A stretch of DNA of 35,606 bases, taken from NCBI GenBank assembly GCA_021804095.1, contig JAJZKQ010000006.1, forward strand, positions 1 to 35,606, in the 5' to 3' direction. The DNA comes from Microcaldota archaeon. GTDB taxonomy: Archaea; Micrarchaeota; Micrarchaeia; Micrarchaeales; CABMGC01. This document shows, piece by piece, positions 23,466 to 32,452 of the stretch. Both the position numbers and the translations under genes were made by a program. Each line of letters begins with the position of its first letter. The first letter of the stretch is position 1. The notes beneath the pieces were generated by a model. That model was not told the DNA's origin. It was given only the letters and a program-made list of their open reading frames with translations, and did no database searches.

Positions 23466-24518
23466 CTAACCTAACATATAAAATCTGCCAAAGGAAGCTT
23501 CGCTTCCAAGCAGTTCAGAAAGCTCCTTTATCGATATTCCTGTTATTATAAGGCTGAAAGCAGGAAGTATGAAAGTATAAACTATAAAATATGCCACAGC
23601 TGAGAATATCTTGTCCAGAAGTAGCGCAATATTATTTTGCAGAGAGGTTACCGCTCCGGATATTTTTCCAATAACGCCATTATCCTTTGTACTGTTATAA
23701 TAACTTCCTGAAGAAAACAACTGGTTCTCCACAGATACTGCCGAATATGTCACATTTGTTATTCCGGACGAAGAAGCACTTTGAAGGAATGAACTTGATA
23801 TTGCCATATTGAAAAGATATGAAAGAGGCAGTACTACATACAGGCCTATGCTTACCGCTATAAAAAACCCGCCAAGTTTTCTAGTGGGATAAAATGACCT
23901 TAGTATAAGTCCCAATGGCAGCATTATACTCAGTGCTCCAACAGCAACAAAGGATAAGACTGCCGCCTGGACCAACACGCTTATAGCTACCGTGCTGAGA
24001 ATCTTGATTATATATTGTATTTCAGTTATTACGGGCAAAAAAACATAACTAAAAGAGAACTGTACAAACTCAAGATTTATTTTAACTGAAGAAATTGCAC
24101 CTACCACCGCATTTAACGCTAAAAGTGAAGTTATGGTACCCGAAACCATTGAGAATATGGGCTGGTGATCTTTTCCCATAAATGTGTAATCTCCAGATCC
24201 TGCAAGATAATCATAAGAGAGGCATATGGACGGATTTGAGCTCATATATCCCAAACAGTTTATCTTTGTGCCATTGACAATAACTAAAGAGTTTATCATA
24301 CTTCCGATCAGTCCGGAAGGCGTGAAAAGCAGAATTAGCGTACCAACCAATATCCCGTTTATTACAGACTGGTATAATTCCTCTCTTCCAAATTCTTTGA
24401 ATTTTTTCTCGTTAAGTGCATAGCCTATTCCCAATGAAAACCCGCTTAATGCTATCATAATACTTATTACGTATACGGATATTGCGTATCCCTGGTATCC
24501 TAAAAGAATATTTGCCAT
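23466..24518 (-). CDS. VirB6/TrbL/CedA-like polytopic membrane protein
   Basis: This 350-residue protein has about seven hydrophobic helices with a central block of long ones (FVQFSFSYVFLPVITEIQYI onward) and outside loops rich in Ser, Asn and Gly. It resembles the VirB6/TrbL family, the channel-forming part of conjugation machines, and CedA of Sulfolobales, which imports DNA. The loop with NCLGYMSSNPSICLSY contains a Cys pair that could form a disulfide outside. It ends 3 bp before the next gene and starts 4 bp after the previous one. The family call rests on topology and neighbours. Confidence 0.65.
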   Translation of the reverse strand: MANILLGYQGYAISVYVISIMIALSGFSLGIGYALNEKKFKEFGREELYQSVINGILVGTLILLFTPSGLIGSMINSLVIVNGTKINCLGYMSSNPSICLSYDYLAGSGDYTFMGKDHQPIFSMVSGTITSLLALNAVVGAISSVKINLEFVQFSFSYVFLPVITEIQYIIKILSTVAISVLVQAAVLSFVAVGALSIMLPLGLILRSFYPTRKLGGFFIAVSIGLYVVLPLSYLFNMAISSSFLQSASSSGITNVTYSAVSVENQLFSSGSYYNSTKDNGVIGKISGAVTSLQNNIALLLDKIFSAVAYFIVYTFILPAFSLIITGISIKELSELLGSEASFGRFYMLG

Positions 24519-24522
24519 CTAT

Positions 24523-24915
24523 TCACAGTGTGTTTGAGGTAAAATTGGAGAGAATATGTGTCGATGCTATTGCAAGATTTGTAGAAGCTACAGAGAGGAC
24601 CGCAACGACAACAGCGCCTATTATAATATCTATGGCCATCGTATGAAGACTTGCCCTCTTATAAGAAGGAAACAACTGTCCAACAGCGTAAAATATGCCT
24701 CCAAGAACAAAAAGCATAGCGCTGAATGCAGGACCTATTCTCATGAGAAGCAGCTGTATATTTTGTATAGTACCAAAAATATCCAGTGAAATATATTCCG
24801 CATTTACTATTCTGAATATCACTCCAAAACCCATAAGCATTGCAACTGATGTCTTCAGCAGTATTCTCCTTACTGTCTTCCCATTATTCATGTTTATATC
24901 CAAGTAATCATCCAT
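24523..24915 (-). CDS. VirB2/CedA1-like small membrane protein, first gene of the cluster
   Basis: From the ATG at 24915 the protein has 130 residues. Three hydrophobic stretches are visible: SVAMLMGFGVIFRI, then MRIGPAFSAMLFVLGGIFYAV and MAIDIIIGAVVVAVLSVAST. The last two, separated by a short polar loop GQLFPSYKRAS, match the layout of VirB2/TrbC pilins and archaeal CedA1 subunits. The frame is open to 24978, but a minus-strand TATA box at 24948-24955 places the transcription start near 24925, so the longer reading is excluded. Being first in the operon also fits VirB2. Confidence 0.65.
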   Translation of the reverse strand: MDDYLDINMNNGKTVRRILLKTSVAMLMGFGVIFRIVNAEYISLDIFGTIQNIQLLLMRIGPAFSAMLFVLGGIFYAVGQLFPSYKRASLHTMAIDIIIGAVVVAVLSVASTNLAIASTHILSNFTSNTL

Positions 24916-24939
24916 ATACTTTAGTATAAACCTTTTACT

Positions 24940-24960
24940 ACAATAAATATATAAATATTT
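24940..24960 (-). promoter_or_regulatory. Promoter of the secretion-like cluster
   Basis: A strong AT-only TATA element (TTTATATA on the minus strand, 24948-24955) about 36 bp before the ATG at 24915. All nine genes down to 17775 overlap or lie within 34 bp of each other, and I see no other strong promoter between them, so this may drive the whole cluster. Confidence 0.55.
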
Positions 24961-25295
24961 AGGAAGAGCATTAATCACAATGCGATAAGTATCCCACAGA
25001 ACTGTAGAGAAAGAATCAGTGCCATAAACAATCTTTCACTACCAACTAAGGTGGTTTTGGGCGATTTTCCGCTCAGATACGGTGAGAAAAGCCTCAATAT
25101 GCTCCGGTAAAATCCGATTTAGTGAATCGGATCAGGTCAAAAAGTCAGAACTCCATTGCTCAAAGCGGCGAGTCTAAGTTGTGGTATCTTTTTCCTTGTC
25201 AATACCGGGTGCAATACCCTCTATGCAAAGTTCTTTGCCAAATAAACAGATCGCGCTCCGAGAAGCCGAATCACTCTTCATCAAATTCCATCTGC
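24961..25295. other. Gap between the secretion-like cluster and the aminotransferase gene
   Basis: No gene is supported on either strand. The only structure I see is a perfect 8-bp hairpin, ATCCGATT-TAGTG-AATCGGAT, at 25112-25132. Base composition is more balanced than in the flanking cluster. No copy of the tRNA-Thr 3' end is present. Confidence 0.5.
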
Positions 25296-26537
25296 CTACT
25301 TCTTCATGTGCTTCTTGCACATCTTATTTATCTTTTCCATTGCATATTCAAGTGTCTCCTCCTCAGGAAGTGCAACTATCCTAAAATTAGAAGGAGCACC
25401 GAATGCAGAGCCTCTTGTTAACTGGACACCTGCCTCAAATAGTGCAGCCCTGACAAATTCATCCCCGTTTTTGAAATCCAATCTTTTCAGATCAATCCTA
25501 GGGAAGACATAGAATGTACTGTCTGGCATTACCACATCCATCAAATCATTCTCGCCAATCATCTTTACTACTGTCTCGACTCTATGTTTTATCTCACGCA
25601 CCATCTTATCTATTGCCTTATTATGTTCCCTGAAATTGTTAAAGCCTTCAGCTACGGAATGCTGTGCCGGAGTATTCAAAGAGAGGCGTGTCAAGGCATA
25701 TTCCTTAAGCTTCTCCCTTATCCTTACCGATTCTCTGTCATCTCCTGGGAGTATTGCAAAACCTACCCTGAACCCTGTAGAATCAAGGTTTTTAGAGCTG
25801 CCGTTAAGTATTATATGTGGTATGCCTTCTGCAACTTCTGACATGCTTGTGAACTTTGTACCGTGGTAGACTATCTCATCATATATCTCATCGCTTATAA
25901 GCAGAAAGCCGAACTCGTTTGCCAAGCTTGCTATCCTCTCAAGCGTTTCTCTTCTAAAAACCCTTCCTGTAGGGTTTCCGGGGTTTGTGACAATCATGTA
26001 TTTAAGGCGCTTAAGCTTATTTTGAGATTTCATTGATCTTAGTTTATGTTCTATTTCATCGGTATTGACATCCCATTCATTCTCCATAACCTGGTTCATA
26101 AATATGGGCTTTCCCTCCTCGGACATAAGCCTTGGTATATACTGTGGATAATAAGGCTTCAGTATTATTGCCGTATCGTTCCTTTCCATCAACGCGTGGT
26201 TTATGAAAAAGAGGGCTTCAGTCACACCTGCAGTAGCTATTATCTTCTCGCTTCCTATCTTCTCGCCATACAATCTCTCATATCTTTTTGAAACAGCATC
26301 AAGAAGCTCATATGTCCCTGACGCTCTGGAATAATTAGTCTGATTCTCCTTAAGTGCTTCTATATAAGCATCAATCATAAATCCAGGAGTCTTGAAATAA
26401 ACAGGGGGATCTCCTCTATTCAGCTTAATTATCTTCCTTCCGGCTTTCATAAGCTTTTCAGCGTCAGCATCAAGTTCAAGTATGGGATTTTTTATGTATT
26501 CGCTTCTTTTTGAGAAAGATATCATATGACAAACCAT
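25296..26537 (-). CDS. Class I/II (aspartate- or alanine-type) aminotransferase
   Basis: A PLP-dependent fold type I aminotransferase of 413 residues. The PLP lysine is in NGSSKNLDSTGFRVG; SDEIYDEIVY holds the Asp and Tyr that contact the cofactor, NPGNPTG holds the conserved Asn, and RIVALPEEETL near the C-terminus carries the carboxylate-binding Arg region. Closest in feel to AspC/AlaA-type archaeal enzymes; the amino acid handled cannot be decided. A minus-strand TATA box at 26565-26572 gives a start near 26543, so ATG 26537 (nearly leaderless) or ATG 26525 both fit. It is divergent from the glycine-rich surface protein. Confidence 0.93.
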   Translation of the reverse strand: MVCHMISFSKRSEYIKNPILELDADAEKLMKAGRKIIKLNRGDPPVYFKTPGFMIDAYIEALKENQTNYSRASGTYELLDAVSKRYERLYGEKIGSEKIIATAGVTEALFFINHALMERNDTAIILKPYYPQYIPRLMSEEGKPIFMNQVMENEWDVNTDEIEHKLRSMKSQNKLKRLKYMIVTNPGNPTGRVFRRETLERIASLANEFGFLLISDEIYDEIVYHGTKFTSMSEVAEGIPHIILNGSSKNLDSTGFRVGFAILPGDDRESVRIREKLKEYALTRLSLNTPAQHSVAEGFNNFREHNKAIDKMVREIKHRVETVVKMIGENDLMDVVMPDSTFYVFPRIDLKRLDFKNGDEFVRAALFEAGVQLTRGSAFGAPSNFRIVALPEEETLEYAMEKINKMCKKHMKK

Positions 26538-26686
26538 CAAATACTATCAAGTTCAACATTCCGCTTTTTATACTTTGACTGCCATTTCGTTTTTTGACGC
26601 ATCAACCTTGCCGCCAGGAATAAACGGCTTCCTACCGATATATATAAAACATCTACTATAGATTATAGATAAATCCAGAAGAGTGC

Positions 26687-29368
26687 ATGAAAACTATCCA
26701 ATCAGCATCAGAATTCCTTTCAGTGTATGGGATAGCCTTACTTATAATAGCAGTAGTCACAGTGATAATCTATGCAATAACCTCTCTTCCTTCTTCCACT
26801 GTTCCAAATACATGTACCTTTTCCGGATATGTTTCCTGCAGAAACATAGCAATAGGCTCAAACACTTTAGCTTCAAGAGCAATACTTCTGTTCTCGAACC
26901 CACAACAGTATGCCGTAGAAAATGCAATACCTACCATAAACATAACCAATATAGGGACATTTACCGGAAGCTGCAGTCCTTATTACGCGCTTCCCGGAGG
27001 AATATTCGAATGTGTCATAAACTTCAATAAGAAAATGATCCCAAACCAGCTTTCCAACGGGAGAATAAACCTAAGCCTAACCGTATGCACAACGATAAAC
27101 AATAAAAACTGCGGCCTTTCTCAGAGGGAAGTTTACTCCGGCAGCTTCAATGTACATATATCTCCAATAGTGCCTCCTCCAAGGTGTACAATCACATTAT
27201 CTGGAAATTCTGTAATTCCCTATGGCACCAGAAGCAACTTAACTGCAAATGTAAAGCTCTTCAAAACCAATATAGCAGGGGCGACAGTTAATTTTACAAC
27301 AGCAAACAGCATTAACTTACTCCTAAGCCAATCCCTTGTCAATACGGATAGCAATGGCAACGCAACAGCTTCAATATACTCTTCAACACCAGGTAACTAC
27401 CTTATAACTGCATCATTTGCAAACTGCACTGTCTCAAATACGATTACCTATCAGGCGCCGCCAGAATTTTTATCTGTTCTATCGAACGGATGCGGAGCCG
27501 CATCCGGTTCAGGAGAATATGCCTATGGGAGCAATGCGGCCTTTTCCATAATTCCATATAATGGATATACCTTTACAGGATGGACAGGATATGGCACAGG
27601 CTCTTACACCGGCAATATGTTGTCTCAGAATGTAATATTATATAATTCAGAGACAGAATCAGCAAGCTGTCAATTAAACCTGCCTTCCCTATACAGTCTC
27701 AATGTTATTCAGAATCCGCCTAATACGGGTTTCGTTTCAGGCTCAGGATATTATGCATATGGCCAAATAGCAGAAGTAAATGTATCAGCTCCGACTATTG
27801 CAGGAACAGAACAGTATTCAGAAAACTATTTCAAACCAGGTTACTACTACTTCCAGACGCCTCCTGGTACTTCTACAAGTACTCTATATACTATTTCAAT
27901 AGTGGGCGCAGGCGGCGCCGGAGGCTATGGCTATAGCGGCGCAGGCGCTTCCAGCGGAGGTTCAGGCGCCGGAGGCGGAGGATATCTGCAAGCTGTAGTA
28001 TCAGGATACCCTCCCGGTACTGGTTTCTATATAAATGTCGCAGAGGGAGCCCAAGTATCCAATGGACAGGCTGGCATATCTTCAGTAAGCGGGCCTAACT
28101 TCTATTCATACTCACTAGGAGGCCAGGGCGGAAGCGGAAATTATGATTCCGGAGGTTGTTATATTATACCAGGAGGCGCCGGAGGAACCGCTGGCGCTTC
28201 AGGCGCTATAAAGATACTTATAAATGACCAAGGAGCTTCAGGCCAGGAAAACACCTGTACTGTAGGTGGCAATGGCGGAGATTCCGGAGACTCCCAAGGA
28301 GCAGGCGGCGCCGGAGGCGGAAGCCAACAGACACATAATTCTAATACCGGATATCCCGGAGGAAACTTCGGCGGCGGCGGAGGCGGCGGAGCTGCAGGTG
28401 AAGGAAGTTCAAACAAATACTGTCATGGAAACGGATGTCTTCAAAACGGAGGTCCCGGTGCCGGAGGAGCTGTAAACATATTCTGGACCGAACCTGTTCA
28501 GGAATCAAACTATATCTTTTCGCATTGGACATGCTCCGGAGAAGCTTCATGCTATTCCGGAACCACGTATAATTTCACTATACCAATAACATCAAACACT
28601 ATAGAAACTGCAAACTTCAATGAAAGGCTCCTTCCAGGTTCTGTATCATACACCTCTCCTAATACCTATAACTTCTATACTCCCGCAGCGAGCAACACGT
28701 TAACTACATACCATGTAGTTCTTATCGGCGCCGGAGGAAACGGAGGCTATGGGTATTGGGGCGCTTCAGGCTGGAACGCAGGCGCCGGAGGCGGCGGAGG
28801 AGCATATATGAGCTTCAATATTTCCGGATATCCTCCTAATACCTTGTTAACATTTGTAGTTGGAAATTCAAATAATCCATATCCAAACTCTCCAAATCCC
28901 GATACTAATCCAGGAACATGGCCAAGCCATCCTTGGACATACTATGCTAATTACGGCGGAGCCACTACTCTTGCCGGCCCATCACTCTCAGTATCTGCCG
29001 GCGGAGGAGGAGGCGGCGGAGAACAATCCGATTCAGGAGATTGTTATCCTCTTCCAGGAGGCGCCCGAGGAATATACCAATACTCTGGAAATCTGGAAAA
29101 TATAATGTCAATTGATGGATACTCGGGCCAGAGTATCGGGTGCACATTCACTACAGGAGGAGCAGGCGGCGCCGGAGGAAACTCTGGAAATAACATGGGA
29201 ACTCCGGGCATAGCCGGAGCACATACTCTACAGGGAGGAAACGGAGGAATCTGGGGTGCCGGCGCCGGAGGCGGAGGCCTACCCCAATATGTAGACTGCC
29301 ATTCAATAGGCTGCAGTACCTCTGGTGGAACAGGCGCAGTAGGCTATGCTGAAATATCCTGGGGATAA
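26687..29368 (+). CDS. Large glycine-rich surface protein with pilin-like N-terminal anchor
   Basis: An 893-residue protein. The N-terminus MKTIQSASEFLSVYGIALLI resembles the class III signal/pilin helix of the protein at 31903, so it may be processed by a prepilin peptidase and anchored or polymerised. Next come a beta domain with Cys pairs (to ~165), an Ig-like/Big-1-type domain (about 170-255, CTITLSGNSVIPYGTRSNLT), an InlB-B-like repeat (GSGEYAYGSNAAFSI, GYTFTGWTG) and two related glycine-rich modules (about 375-610 and 650-893), each opening with a YxFxTP strand and VGAGGxGGYGY or IGAGGNGGYGY. Many N-x-S/T sequons suggest glycosylation. TATATAAA at 26641-26648 is its promoter. Likely an adhesin or surface-coat protein; function not proven. 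Confidence 0.85.
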   Translation: MKTIQSASEFLSVYGIALLIIAVVTVIIYAITSLPSSTVPNTCTFSGYVSCRNIAIGSNTLASRAILLFSNPQQYAVENAIPTINITNIGTFTGSCSPYYALPGGIFECVINFNKKMIPNQLSNGRINLSLTVCTTINNKNCGLSQREVYSGSFNVHISPIVPPPRCTITLSGNSVIPYGTRSNLTANVKLFKTNIAGATVNFTTANSINLLLSQSLVNTDSNGNATASIYSSTPGNYLITASFANCTVSNTITYQAPPEFLSVLSNGCGAASGSGEYAYGSNAAFSIIPYNGYTFTGWTGYGTGSYTGNMLSQNVILYNSETESASCQLNLPSLYSLNVIQNPPNTGFVSGSGYYAYGQIAEVNVSAPTIAGTEQYSENYFKPGYYYFQTPPGTSTSTLYTISIVGAGGAGGYGYSGAGASSGGSGAGGGGYLQAVVSGYPPGTGFYINVAEGAQVSNGQAGISSVSGPNFYSYSLGGQGGSGNYDSGGCYIIPGGAGGTAGASGAIKILINDQGASGQENTCTVGGNGGDSGDSQGAGGAGGGSQQTHNSNTGYPGGNFGGGGGGGAAGEGSSNKYCHGNGCLQNGGPGAGGAVNIFWTEPVQESNYIFSHWTCSGEASCYSGTTYNFTIPITSNTIETANFNERLLPGSVSYTSPNTYNFYTPAASNTLTTYHVVLIGAGGNGGYGYWGASGWNAGAGGGGGAYMSFNISGYPPNTLLTFVVGNSNNPYPNSPNPDTNPGTWPSHPWTYYANYGGATTLAGPSLSVSAGGGGGGGEQSDSGDCYPLPGGARGIYQYSGNLENIMSIDGYSGQSIGCTFTTGGAGGAGGNSGNNMGTPGIAGAHTLQGGNGGIWGAGAGGGGLPQYVDCHSIGCSTSGGTGAVGYAEISWG

Positions 29369-29478
29369 GAACCCAATTCCTTGTCTATCATGTCCGGCAC
29401 TCTCTAATTTCCGAAGCATGGCAAACTCTTTATAATCTTTCCTGACAATATATAATAAAACTTACCTCAGTGGTTATA

Positions 29479-30021
29479 ATGAAACTCAGACCTGCAAGAA
29501 CTATGAGATATATAACAAGCCAAGCGTGGAGCAGATACTCCGTGAAGAAACCAAAAAAGAATTTTGTAAAGGCGCTGCCACATACAAGCCTGTTAATATT
29601 CCGCATGGGCGTGAATAAACCTGAATACGATACAATACTAACGTTAAAGGCAGACCATTATGTACAGGTAAGATCAAATTCCCTTGAAGCCGCAAGGCAG
29701 ACAGCAAACAAGTATCTGGAAAGCCAGCTTCCTAACAATTACTTCTTCAGAGTAGTAACCTACCCTCATCAGGTAATAAGGGAGAAAAAGAGAGCCACAG
29801 GCGCCGGAGCAGACCGACTTTCACAGGGAATGTCCATGTCTTTCGGCAAGCCTGTATCTGTAGCAGCAAGAATAAATCAGGGAACAGATGTCTTCGAAGT
29901 TAAAGTAATAGGCAACACGGCCTCGCTCAGCGTTGCAAAAGAGGCACTCAAGAGGGCATCCTCGAAAATCTCCGGGCACTATTCCATAATAGCAAAGCCT
30001 ATAGCGAAAAAAGCCGGATAA
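29479..30021 (+). CDS. rpl10e: Large ribosomal subunit protein uL16 (L10e)
   Basis: A 180-residue L10e/uL16, which sits near the peptidyl-transferase centre and the A-site tRNA. MKLRPARTMRYI, then YVQVRSNSLEAARQTANKYL, the PHQVIREKKRATGAGADRLS loop and GMSMSFGKPVSVAARI are all characteristic. A GTG at 29470 is in frame, but TATATAATA at 29449-29457 lies 26 bp before the ATG at 29479, which is therefore chosen as a leaderless start. The gene stands alone here. Confidence 0.97.
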   Translation: MKLRPARTMRYITSQAWSRYSVKKPKKNFVKALPHTSLLIFRMGVNKPEYDTILTLKADHYVQVRSNSLEAARQTANKYLESQLPNNYFFRVVTYPHQVIREKKRATGAGADRLSQGMSMSFGKPVSVAARINQGTDVFEVKVIGNTASLSVAKEALKRASSKISGHYSIIAKPIAKKAG

Positions 30022-30182
30022 TCAACATACACAAGCTCCAAGCCCAAGCTTCAATAAGCCCATTCGATGTTATGTTCCATGCATTCCAATCCTGCCTATG
30101 TCCCGGCATATCCGTTTTCATACAGGCAGGGATTAACCGGAAATATTTATGGCCTGGAATTCAAAAATAGCAAATCCCGGAT

Positions 30183-30722
30183 CTACAGCTGTTCGTTTTT
30201 ATACTGCCTTATTACCTCATCAATCATAAGCCTCAGCCATGCCGTGAATTCTTCAGGTTTTTTTCCGATTTCAGATCTAAGCTCTTCAAGGCCTATCCAC
30301 TTCCAGTCCTGAACCTCTTTAGGATCAGGTTTAGGCGTGCCATTATACCTGCCGAATATTATATGGTCATATTCGCGTTCACGTAGCCCGCTTCCTACAT
30401 CAGCCTCATAGGGAAAGACGAAAGCTTCATGCATCTCGCAATCAAAGCCCATCTCCTCCACAAGCCTTCTATGTGCGGAATCTATGACACTCTCCCCAGG
30501 CATCGGATGGCTGCAGCAGGTATTTGACCATTTCTCTCCGGAATGATACTTCTCTCTATCTCTCTGCTGCATCATTGTCTCTCCCTTATCATTGAAGATG
30601 AAGACAGATATGGCTCTATGCCACTTTCCATTCTCCTTATCATGGGCCTTCATCTTCTCCTCTATTCCTATAGCCTCATCAGTCTCCTTATTTACCAGTA
30701 TAACCATATTTTTTTCATCCAT
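30183..30722 (-). CDS. idi: Isopentenyl-diphosphate delta-isomerase, type I (Nudix)
   Basis: Converts IPP to DMAPP for archaeal isoprenoid lipids. Type I features: metal ligands His27 and His35, catalytic Cys70 in SNTCCSHP, the Nudix-like EE90 helix and catalytic Glu117 in REREYDHIIFG. Most archaea use the unrelated FMN-dependent type II enzyme, so type I is notable but known in some lineages. 179 residues is standard. Two starts are possible: ATG 30722, or ATG 30707, which lies 26 bp from a minus-strand TATAAAAG at about 30730-30737 and gives the usual family N-terminus (MVILVNKETDE). An upstream TATA at 30771-30784 could serve the longer form. Confidence 0.95.
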   Translation of the reverse strand: MDEKNMVILVNKETDEAIGIEEKMKAHDKENGKWHRAISVFIFNDKGETMMQQRDREKYHSGEKWSNTCCSHPMPGESVIDSAHRRLVEEMGFDCEMHEAFVFPYEADVGSGLREREYDHIIFGRYNGTPKPDPKEVQDWKWIGLEELRSEIGKKPEEFTAWLRLMIDEVIRQYKNEQL

Positions 30723-30857
30723 CTAAACCCTTTTATATGAATCAATACTATTCTAATATGATTGTAATTCTTATATAATATACCTATAAAACTAAAGTCT
30801 AAATACCATCAAATCCAGATAATATTCCGAATAGGAATAAAACAAAGGTTCTTTCTA

Positions 30858-31775
30858 ATGAAAATATTATTGCAGTTTCCTGAAGGGCTTAAGCCAAAGG
30901 CATTAGAATATGCGAAAAAGCTTGAGAATGAAGGGAATACTGTATTCATCTCATCGTCACCAACATACGGCGCATGCGACCTGGCCATAGACGAGGCAAA
31001 GGCAATAGGCGCTGAAAAACTTGTGCACTACGGCCACGCCGAGTTCCACCATGTAGACTTCAATGTTGAATATGTATTCTATACTGTAGACGCACCGACA
31101 GAAATCCTGGAGAGATCCATGGAACAAATCAAAGACTTCAATACAATAGGTATAGTCACCACAATACAGCATGTACACCAGCTTGATGAAGTGAAGCGCT
31201 TTTATGAAAGCAGGGGAAAGACTGTAGTCATCGGCAGGCCTTACGGGTTTGCAAAACACCAGGGCCAAATACTGGGCTGCGATATAGGCAGCGCAGCAAA
31301 CATCGACAGGAAGGTAGATGCACACATATACTTCGGCGGCGGAATATTCCATCCGCTGGGTGCAGTATTGCATACTACAAAGCCATTCCTCGCAATAGAG
31401 CCATTTACAAATACCATAGAGTTCATGGATCACTACCGTGAGAAGTACAGGAAAAGGAAGATGGGAAAGATAGCCGCCGCATTAGATGCAAAGAAATTCG
31501 GAATACTAGTAAGCACAAAAAACGGCCAGCATAATCTAAACCTTGCAAAACTGATCAAAGACAGGATAGAGAGAAATGGATTATCTGCCGCAATACTCAT
31601 ATCCAACAATATAGACTTCCAGTCGATTGAGAATATGATGGAATTCGATGCCTTCATCAATACCGCATGCCCAAGAATAGCGGTCGATGACACAGAGCGG
31701 CTGAAAAGGCCACTCCTCAGCGCAAATGAGCTTATGGAGGTATTAAACCTCAGAAAAGAACACTCCGGCAAATGA
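30858..31775 (+). CDS. dph2: 2-(3-amino-3-carboxypropyl)histidine synthase Dph2
   Basis: Catalyses the first step of diphthamide formation on elongation factor 2, moving an aminocarboxypropyl group from S-adenosylmethionine to a histidine by non-canonical radical chemistry. The three Cys ligands of the 4Fe-4S cluster are seen in the three repeated domains: Cys40 (YGACD), Cys141 (LGCDIGSA) and Cys271 (NTACPRIAVDD). At 305 residues it is the compact archaeal form that works as a homodimer. No other diphthamide gene is in the window. Confidence 0.96.
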   Translation: MKILLQFPEGLKPKALEYAKKLENEGNTVFISSSPTYGACDLAIDEAKAIGAEKLVHYGHAEFHHVDFNVEYVFYTVDAPTEILERSMEQIKDFNTIGIVTTIQHVHQLDEVKRFYESRGKTVVIGRPYGFAKHQGQILGCDIGSAANIDRKVDAHIYFGGGIFHPLGAVLHTTKPFLAIEPFTNTIEFMDHYREKYRKRKMGKIAAALDAKKFGILVSTKNGQHNLNLAKLIKDRIERNGLSAAILISNNIDFQSIENMMEFDAFINTACPRIAVDDTERLKRPLLSANELMEVLNLRKEHSGK

Positions 31776-31840
31776 ATATGCTATTCCATACTCTTCGGTG
31801 CTTCAAAATCCGTACAAAAAGCAGCATAATCTGAGTACAC

Positions 31841-31861
31841 CCGGCTAAAAACAAAAGCCGG
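31841..31861. terminator. Hairpin between convergent dph2 and pilin genes
   Basis: CCGGCT and AGCCGG form a 6-bp stem around a 9-base A-rich loop, followed on the plus strand by an AT-rich stretch ending TCTAATTTT. Its place between two convergent genes suits a transcription-end structure; archaea mainly use T-runs, so this is a weak call. Confidence 0.4.
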
Positions 31862-31902
31862 AATAAACTTTATCTAATTTTATCAAAAGCCGAAAAGCCT
31901 GT

Positions 31903-32409
31903 TTAGCTCGTGGCCTTTGCTGAAATTGTAGCTATCTCTACCTCGTTCAAAGAGCCAGATCCTCCTCCTACCGTATATTCAGCCCATAATGTTCCTGTAA
32001 TGCCTGATCCTATTCTTACTGATGCAGGAGCTGCAATAGGAACTGATACCTGGACCTGAGTCTCAGAAGGAAGCCCATTAGTGAGCGTATTGCTTGTCTC
32101 AAGCATCTGTGGTGTAAAGACTCCGCTCTGTGCGTTCGACGCAGATGTTGTGTTAACAAAAATTATATTTGCAGTCACCCATGGAGTTCCGGTATCCTGT
32201 CCTATTGTAACCAGGAGATTTCCAGAAGAAGCACTGTATGACTGTATGTCACATGTGAATCCGGAAGTTGCAGTACACTGGTTGCCAAGAAGGCTTCCAT
32301 TGAATACCCCTATAGATACCAATGCAATTATTACAACCGATATAATCAGCAGTGCCCATCCGTATGTCATCAGATATTCCATTGCGCTTTGCAGCTTGAA
32401 TATTGCCAT
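31903..32409 (-). CDS. Pilin-like secreted protein with class III signal
   Basis: This 168-residue protein starts MAIFKLQSAMEYLMTYGWAL followed by a hydrophobic helix LIISVVIIALVSIGVF. The Lys-x-Gln-Ser-Ala-x-Glu-Tyr pattern is the type IV pilin/archaellin class III signal: cleavage before or near Gln leaves a helix that packs in the filament core. The rest is Ser/Thr/Gly-rich beta with one Cys pair and ends in VEIATISAKATS. It may form a pilus with proteins elsewhere; the surface protein at 26687 has a related N-terminus. A minus-strand ATTTAAAT at about 32437-32446 is its TATA box, and a direct repeat lies just upstream (32453-32492). Confidence 0.82.
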   Translation of the reverse strand: MAIFKLQSAMEYLMTYGWALLIISVVIIALVSIGVFNGSLLGNQCTATSGFTCDIQSYSASSGNLLVTIGQDTGTPWVTANIIFVNTTSASNAQSGVFTPQMLETSNTLTNGLPSETQVQVSVPIAAPASVRIGSGITGTLWAEYTVGGGSGSLNEVEIATISAKATS

Positions 32410-32452
32410 ATAATCCGATTAATAATAGAAAAGAAAGATTTAAATAACTATT

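Noticed and set aside
17634-24960. The secretion-like cluster as an element integrated at tRNA-Thr
   Set aside because: No copy of the tRNA-Thr 3' end and no integrase were found on the far side of the cluster up to 25295.
25112-25132. Hairpin ATCCGATT/AATCGGAT as an RNA gene
   Set aside because: A lone 8-bp stem without box C/D, tRNA or other motifs is not enough to call an RNA.
28159-28416. Proline-rich leftward ORFs opposite the glycine-rich gene
   Set aside because: They are the antisense reading of the GGC/GGA repeats and have no start signals.
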